From assembly GCA_907165275.2 (NCBI GenBank), contig OU015651.1, positions 6,222,501 through 6,286,500 of the forward strand: 64,000 nt of DNA, in the 5' to 3' direction. Source of the stretch: Zygaena filipendulae. Taxonomy: Eukaryota; Arthropoda; Insecta; Lepidoptera; Zygaenidae. The translations under genes and the position numbers were made by a program. Below the pieces are notes generated by a model. The model was not told the DNA's origin. It did no database searches and worked only from the letters and a program-made list of their open reading frames with translations. Shown in pieces: positions 60,762-64,000 of this stretch; within the stretch, counting starts at the first letter, position 1, and the number at the start of each line of letters is the position of its first letter.

Positions 60762-63661
60762 GTGAGTACATAATAATTTATCATTGTTTTGAATAATGAT
60801 TGTGAATTTTTTTTATAATGATATCCAAAAATAAGAAATCGAAAATATAATCAAATGGGTAATACCTAACACATTTTCGTTTTATTTTCAGGATCAATAA
60901 AGTATTTTGTGATATGGCACAAATCCCATGTTTTTGAACATATGTTTACCGAATTGACGGGTATATGGCCTGTGGCACTTATAGAGAAGGAAGCTCAGAA
61001 TTTTAAAGATACCAAACTATCTATGCTTCGTACTTTACATAATTGTAATAGCCAGTTGAGTTTATACTAATTAAGACTTTAGTAAACAATCAAGAACAAA
61101 CATCCACAAACAATCTTCAGAGATAGATGAAATTTGCTGATACTTAAAGACCAAACTCCTTACAAACAATTAGTTATTTCCCTGAAACTTTTGCCTAATT
61201 CTGAAATGCATTACGGAACTCCCTCGGAAACTTTTTGTAATGGGATAAAAAGCATCATCCTATGTGTGAATCTAAAACATATTCTACTCGTGTACCTTTC
61301 AAGGAAATCCGTTTTCAATTCGTGATTAATCTTCTTTGCGTAATTAAACTTCCAAATATCTAATATTTTACATTTTATTTGTAGGTTAGGTTTCTAACCA
61401 GTATGCCATCACTGACTACAATTATTTCTTTAGAACTGGTAGATAGTGAAACTTCGAAATTGAGAAAAGTAAAAAAACCGAATAAGTCTGTTTTGGACTA
61501 GGTGTAAGAGAAATTAGCAATTCGACTAAATCTCACTGTTTATCCGCTGACTTAATAATTAAGCTCGAATTTTAAAATAGCTATATTGGTTTCTGAACTT
61601 GTTACAGGGTATTTTTATACTACCATGTTAACACTCTACATATACAATTTGAGTCCTATCATCATTTATTTCTACCAATGGACGAAGGGAAACAAGGAAC
61701 ATAGTTTGGGATTTATATGGGACGTCATCTATCCATTTGATAAGTATCAACCGTTTGCACATGCTGCCGTTTATATCTATGAAGTTATACTGGGTATGTG
61801 AATTATTTAATTCAATATTCAGGATGAAAGTTAAACGAGGGACTTATTGAAAGATGGTGGGTTTAAAGATGTAAAAACGAGAATTCATATTATAATTTAA
61901 TTGAACGCGAGTCGCCGACGAGCTGACAAATCATTCAACGCCCCTTTTTTGTATTGCCGCTGGCATCTCGACATTGTAAATCCGTGTTTTATTTTCCTAA
62001 TGTTTCTTTGCTATTTATTTGTGTCTTTTATGATTTTTTTTTATTAGTTATATGTAATCAAATTCTCGATAACTTACTATCGAGGGATTTGATAAGATCT
62101 CTCGTTTAACCTCATACAGCATAATTACGTTTTCAATTTTTTGCATCTATTTTTTCCTATTCTATGCTAAAATATTAAGGGCAATGCATGACATTGGTGA
62201 TGGCCTGCTCTGACCTCCTGTTTTCCGCAATGGCGAGTCACATTAGCTTGTTGCTGCGTCTGCTACAGAAACGGTTGAAAATGCTGGGAACCACTCGGCA
62301 GACGCAGAACCAGTACTACCAGGAACTCGTAAATATTGTTAAAACACATCAACGCCTTTTGGTGTAAGTGAGTTACATTCACTCTGACTTGAGTTGCTAA
62401 CTCTTACAGCCACCTGACACTTATGCTTTAAATTAGCGGCTGACCAGTAACTAGCATTTAGCTCAAGATGAGCATACTGTCTTTTGTAGATATATGACTT
62501 TTGTCGTTGACTGAACCAGTGATCTTACAACTGGAAACTGCATAATCTACTTTACCCGTAGTGTGAACTCTATTCCAATTAGTTATGTACGCTCGCTGTT
62601 AGCACACGATGTACCACAAACTGTGAGCTTAGTGTCAACATACGATTACATGTGTGCTTATAATATGTACTAGCTGTGCCCCGTTTTTATATAGGTAATT
62701 AACAACTTTTTTTCTGACATCCGAAGCCTATATGTAACTCCAGGCTAAGCTTAATCTACCTGTAAAAACCGCATGACAATCCGTTCAGTAGATTCGGAGA
62801 ATATCGTGAACAGACAGACAGACAGAAAAGAATTTTAAAAATTCTTTTTTTGTGGTTTTACTGTTCTTTTATCGCTCCCTGTCAATTTTTGTTAAAAATA
62901 TTCAATGTACAGAATCACGGATTCTACTCTTTTGTTATAGTCATAGATTATTTTTATTATTATAATGTATTTACGACTAGCTGTGCCCGCGGTTTTACCC
63001 GCGTGAGGTCGGAATTCCCGCAAGAAGTCCAAAGTAGCCAATTTACTCCTTATACATAATATCAGCGAATTAGCGGTTAAAGTCCCGTCAAAATAGGTCT
63101 ATCCGTTTCGGAGATTCACCCACGTGAATTTCGGAGTTGTCGCAGGTAGGTACTCCTCAAATTCTTTCATATTCTTCTCCTTACAATAACAAACACAACA
63201 AAAAATGAATTAGCGGAACTGGTCCAGCCGTTCACCCGTGATGCCGTGACCAAGGGAAATAGGGATTTTTATATATCGATAAGGAAACCGATATAGGATT
63301 TTTTTTTTGTCTTTTATCACTCATTGGACGTATTCCGTATCCAATTTACTTTAGTAGTTAAAATAACAATTTTACAGATATAGACGCGACCTAGAAAAAG
63401 TATTCTCAGCATCAAACCTTGTGAGCATTGTTTTCAGCTCGTTGAATCTCTGCTCTGTTTTATTTGTTATAGTGGTACGTAGATTTTCATATTATTAAAA
63501 ATATTTATGAAAAATTACTGCTGCAATATAACATAAATATTCTTACCTCATCATTCTAGCTGTTGGAACCAATTTTTTCTATGAGCAATAAATTATTTCT
63601 GGTAATGGTGCTAACGCATACTGGTATACTGTGTTGGTATTCAGAAGAACTATTTCATACG
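60491..63661 (+). CDS. Insect odorant receptor (7tm_6), 3' end outside window
   Basis: Six exons join in phase to 993 nt (331 codons). Insect odorant receptors are ligand-selective subunits that form ion channels with Orco in the dendrites of olfactory neurons. Recognition rests on: an N-terminal MRCLGL segment before TM1 (about 40-62); a TELTGIWP-like stretch after TM2; TM3 at about 143-165 (LYIYNLSPIIIYF); TM4 in exon 4 with GQCMTLVMACSDLLFS and the loop SHISLLLRLLQKRL; HQRLLVYRRDLEKVFS leading into TM5 (266-297); and LTHTGILCWYSEEL for TM6. Lepidopteran receptors are usually 390-430 residues, so the last 60-90 residues (TM7 and the conserved C-terminal motifs) should lie right of the window. 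The start at 60491 is the first ATG in frame. Ligand and subfamily cannot be told. Confidence 0.86.
60892..61044 (+). CDS. Odorant receptor exon 2
   Basis: The acceptor TTTCAG ends at 60891. Encodes residues 91-141, including FTELTGIWPVALIEKEA. Two donors keep the phase: GTAATA after 61044 (chosen) and the weaker GTTTAT after 61059, which would add five residues. Confidence 0.7.
61608..61793 (+). CDS. Odorant receptor exon 3
   Basis: Encodes residues 142-203: TM3, the extracellular loop (SLGFIWDVIYPFD) and the start of TM4. Acceptor GTTACAG, donor GTATGT; enters and leaves in phase 1. Confidence 0.85.
61794..62179 (+). other. Odorant receptor intron 3
   Basis: 386 bp. Contains a small inverted pair, CAAATTCTCGATAA near 62058 and CGAGGGATTTG near 62081, and nothing else recognised. 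Confidence 0.6.
62180..62363 (+). CDS. Odorant receptor exon 4
   Basis: Encodes residues 204-264. MACSDLLFSAMASHISLLLR is the strongest family signature in the gene. Donor GTAAGT; leaves in phase 2. GC-richer than its surroundings. Confidence 0.9.
62670..62940 (-). mobile_element. Helitron-like element in a receptor intron
   Basis: CTAG at 62670-62673 is the 3' end (minus strand); (CAGA)n at 62813-62826 and the ACAGAATCACGGATTCTACT block match 50938-51231 reversed. The hairpin is largely lost. Confidence 0.65.
62977..63279 (-). mobile_element. Helitron-like element in a receptor intron (complete, 303 bp)
   Basis: Minus strand: starts TCGATATATAAAAATCCC after A at 63280 and ends with the CGCGGGTAAAACCGCGGGC hairpin and CTAG before T. 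Family of 33487-33793. Confidence 0.75.
63378..63474 (+). CDS. Odorant receptor exon 5
   Basis: Encodes the end of residue 265 and 266-297: YRRDLEKVFSASNLV, then TM5. Acceptor TTTACAG, donor GTACGT; enters in phase 2, leaves in phase 0. Confidence 0.87.
63560..63661 (+). CDS. Odorant receptor exon 6
   Basis: Encodes residues 298-331: TM6 and CWYSEELFHT. The acceptor ATTCTAG ends at 63559, and the proposed donor GTTTGT is at 63662. The last exon(s) are not in the window. Confidence 0.75.
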
Positions 63662-64000
63662 GTTTGTATCAAGATTCTAAGTCATCCAATAATTAATTTT
63701 ACTATCAGAAGCACCGTCAAAATTCAGTGCTACTCAACGAGTACATTTTTTCATCACTTTATATATGTTATTATGAAATAAATAAAAAATAAACAGCAAC
63801 CGAAAATCAAATAGAGTTGGAAACGCTATCTAGTATTGCATATGGATATAAAAAAAATCTTGACTCTTCTTGGTCTTGACTTATAAAGATATAAAAGGAT
63901 CAGTAAAGTAACCTAAACTAACCTAACGCACTCACTGAAAATAGTAAATATAAAAATGCACATAAATAAAACCAACCATGCCCGAGTTGCACTCGCGCAG
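63662..64000 (+). other. Start of odorant receptor intron 6 to the right edge
   Basis: No C-terminal receptor exon seen. AATAAA words occur at about 63780-63792 but are common in such AT-rich DNA. Confidence 0.55.

Larger units (their letters stand above)
62364..63377 (+). other. Odorant receptor intron 4
   Basis: 1014 bp, largely made of two minus-strand Helitron copies (62670-62940, 62977-63279). Confidence 0.75.

Noticed and set aside
63662..63781. Read-through of receptor exon 6 to a stop at 63779
   Set aside because: The tail does not resemble the conserved receptor C-terminus, and a donor follows 63661; more likely intron.

Overview
The window looks like nuclear DNA of a moth or butterfly (Lepidoptera). 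It is AT-rich, with long introns, GC-richer exons, many Helitron-like repeats ending in the GCGGGTGAAACCGCGGGGCACAGCTAG hairpin type (shown here only in part; the key is hairpin then CTAG), an insect odorant receptor gene and a PAN/ZP cuticle-type gene. No bacterial, organellar or viral coding region was recognised.

Two host genes are visible, both cut by the window. (1) A minus-strand gene runs from about 51.86 kb down to the left edge. A TATA-type promoter and an ATG-free 5' leader exon (51622-51856) are proposed. A signal-peptide exon lies at 26357-26441, and eight more coding exons follow down to 729. All splice phases agree and give 416 residues: signal peptide, three PAN/apple domains and the start of a ZP domain. 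This is the architecture of the apical extracellular matrix proteins related to Drosophila nyobe, neyo, trynity and nompA. The rest of the ZP domain and the membrane anchor lie left of the window. (2) A plus-strand odorant receptor (7tm_6 family) starts at 60491. Six exons give 331 residues in phase; the C-terminal part lies past the right edge.

The rest is introns and an 8.6 kb divergent intergenic region filled with mobile DNA: about 25 Helitron-like copies in several families and both orientations; an intact Tc1-like element with perfect 26-bp inverted ends and a 347-codon transposase with DD35E spacing (56207-57820); a 1.4 kb inverted-repeat element nested in a Helitron with a clear target duplication and holding a broken PIF/Harbinger nuclease; several MITE families (one carrying TGACGTCA palindromes, one nearly a full palindrome); and LINE relics.

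Unusual DNA structure is the other theme. Two palindromes abut at 19384-19499 (one of them 66 bp and perfect), a 52-bp stem hairpin lies about 120 bp upstream of the receptor start codon, and two ~700-bp Helitron copies face each other at 20887-24013. Splice sites, domains and repeat limits were read by eye; no search was run.
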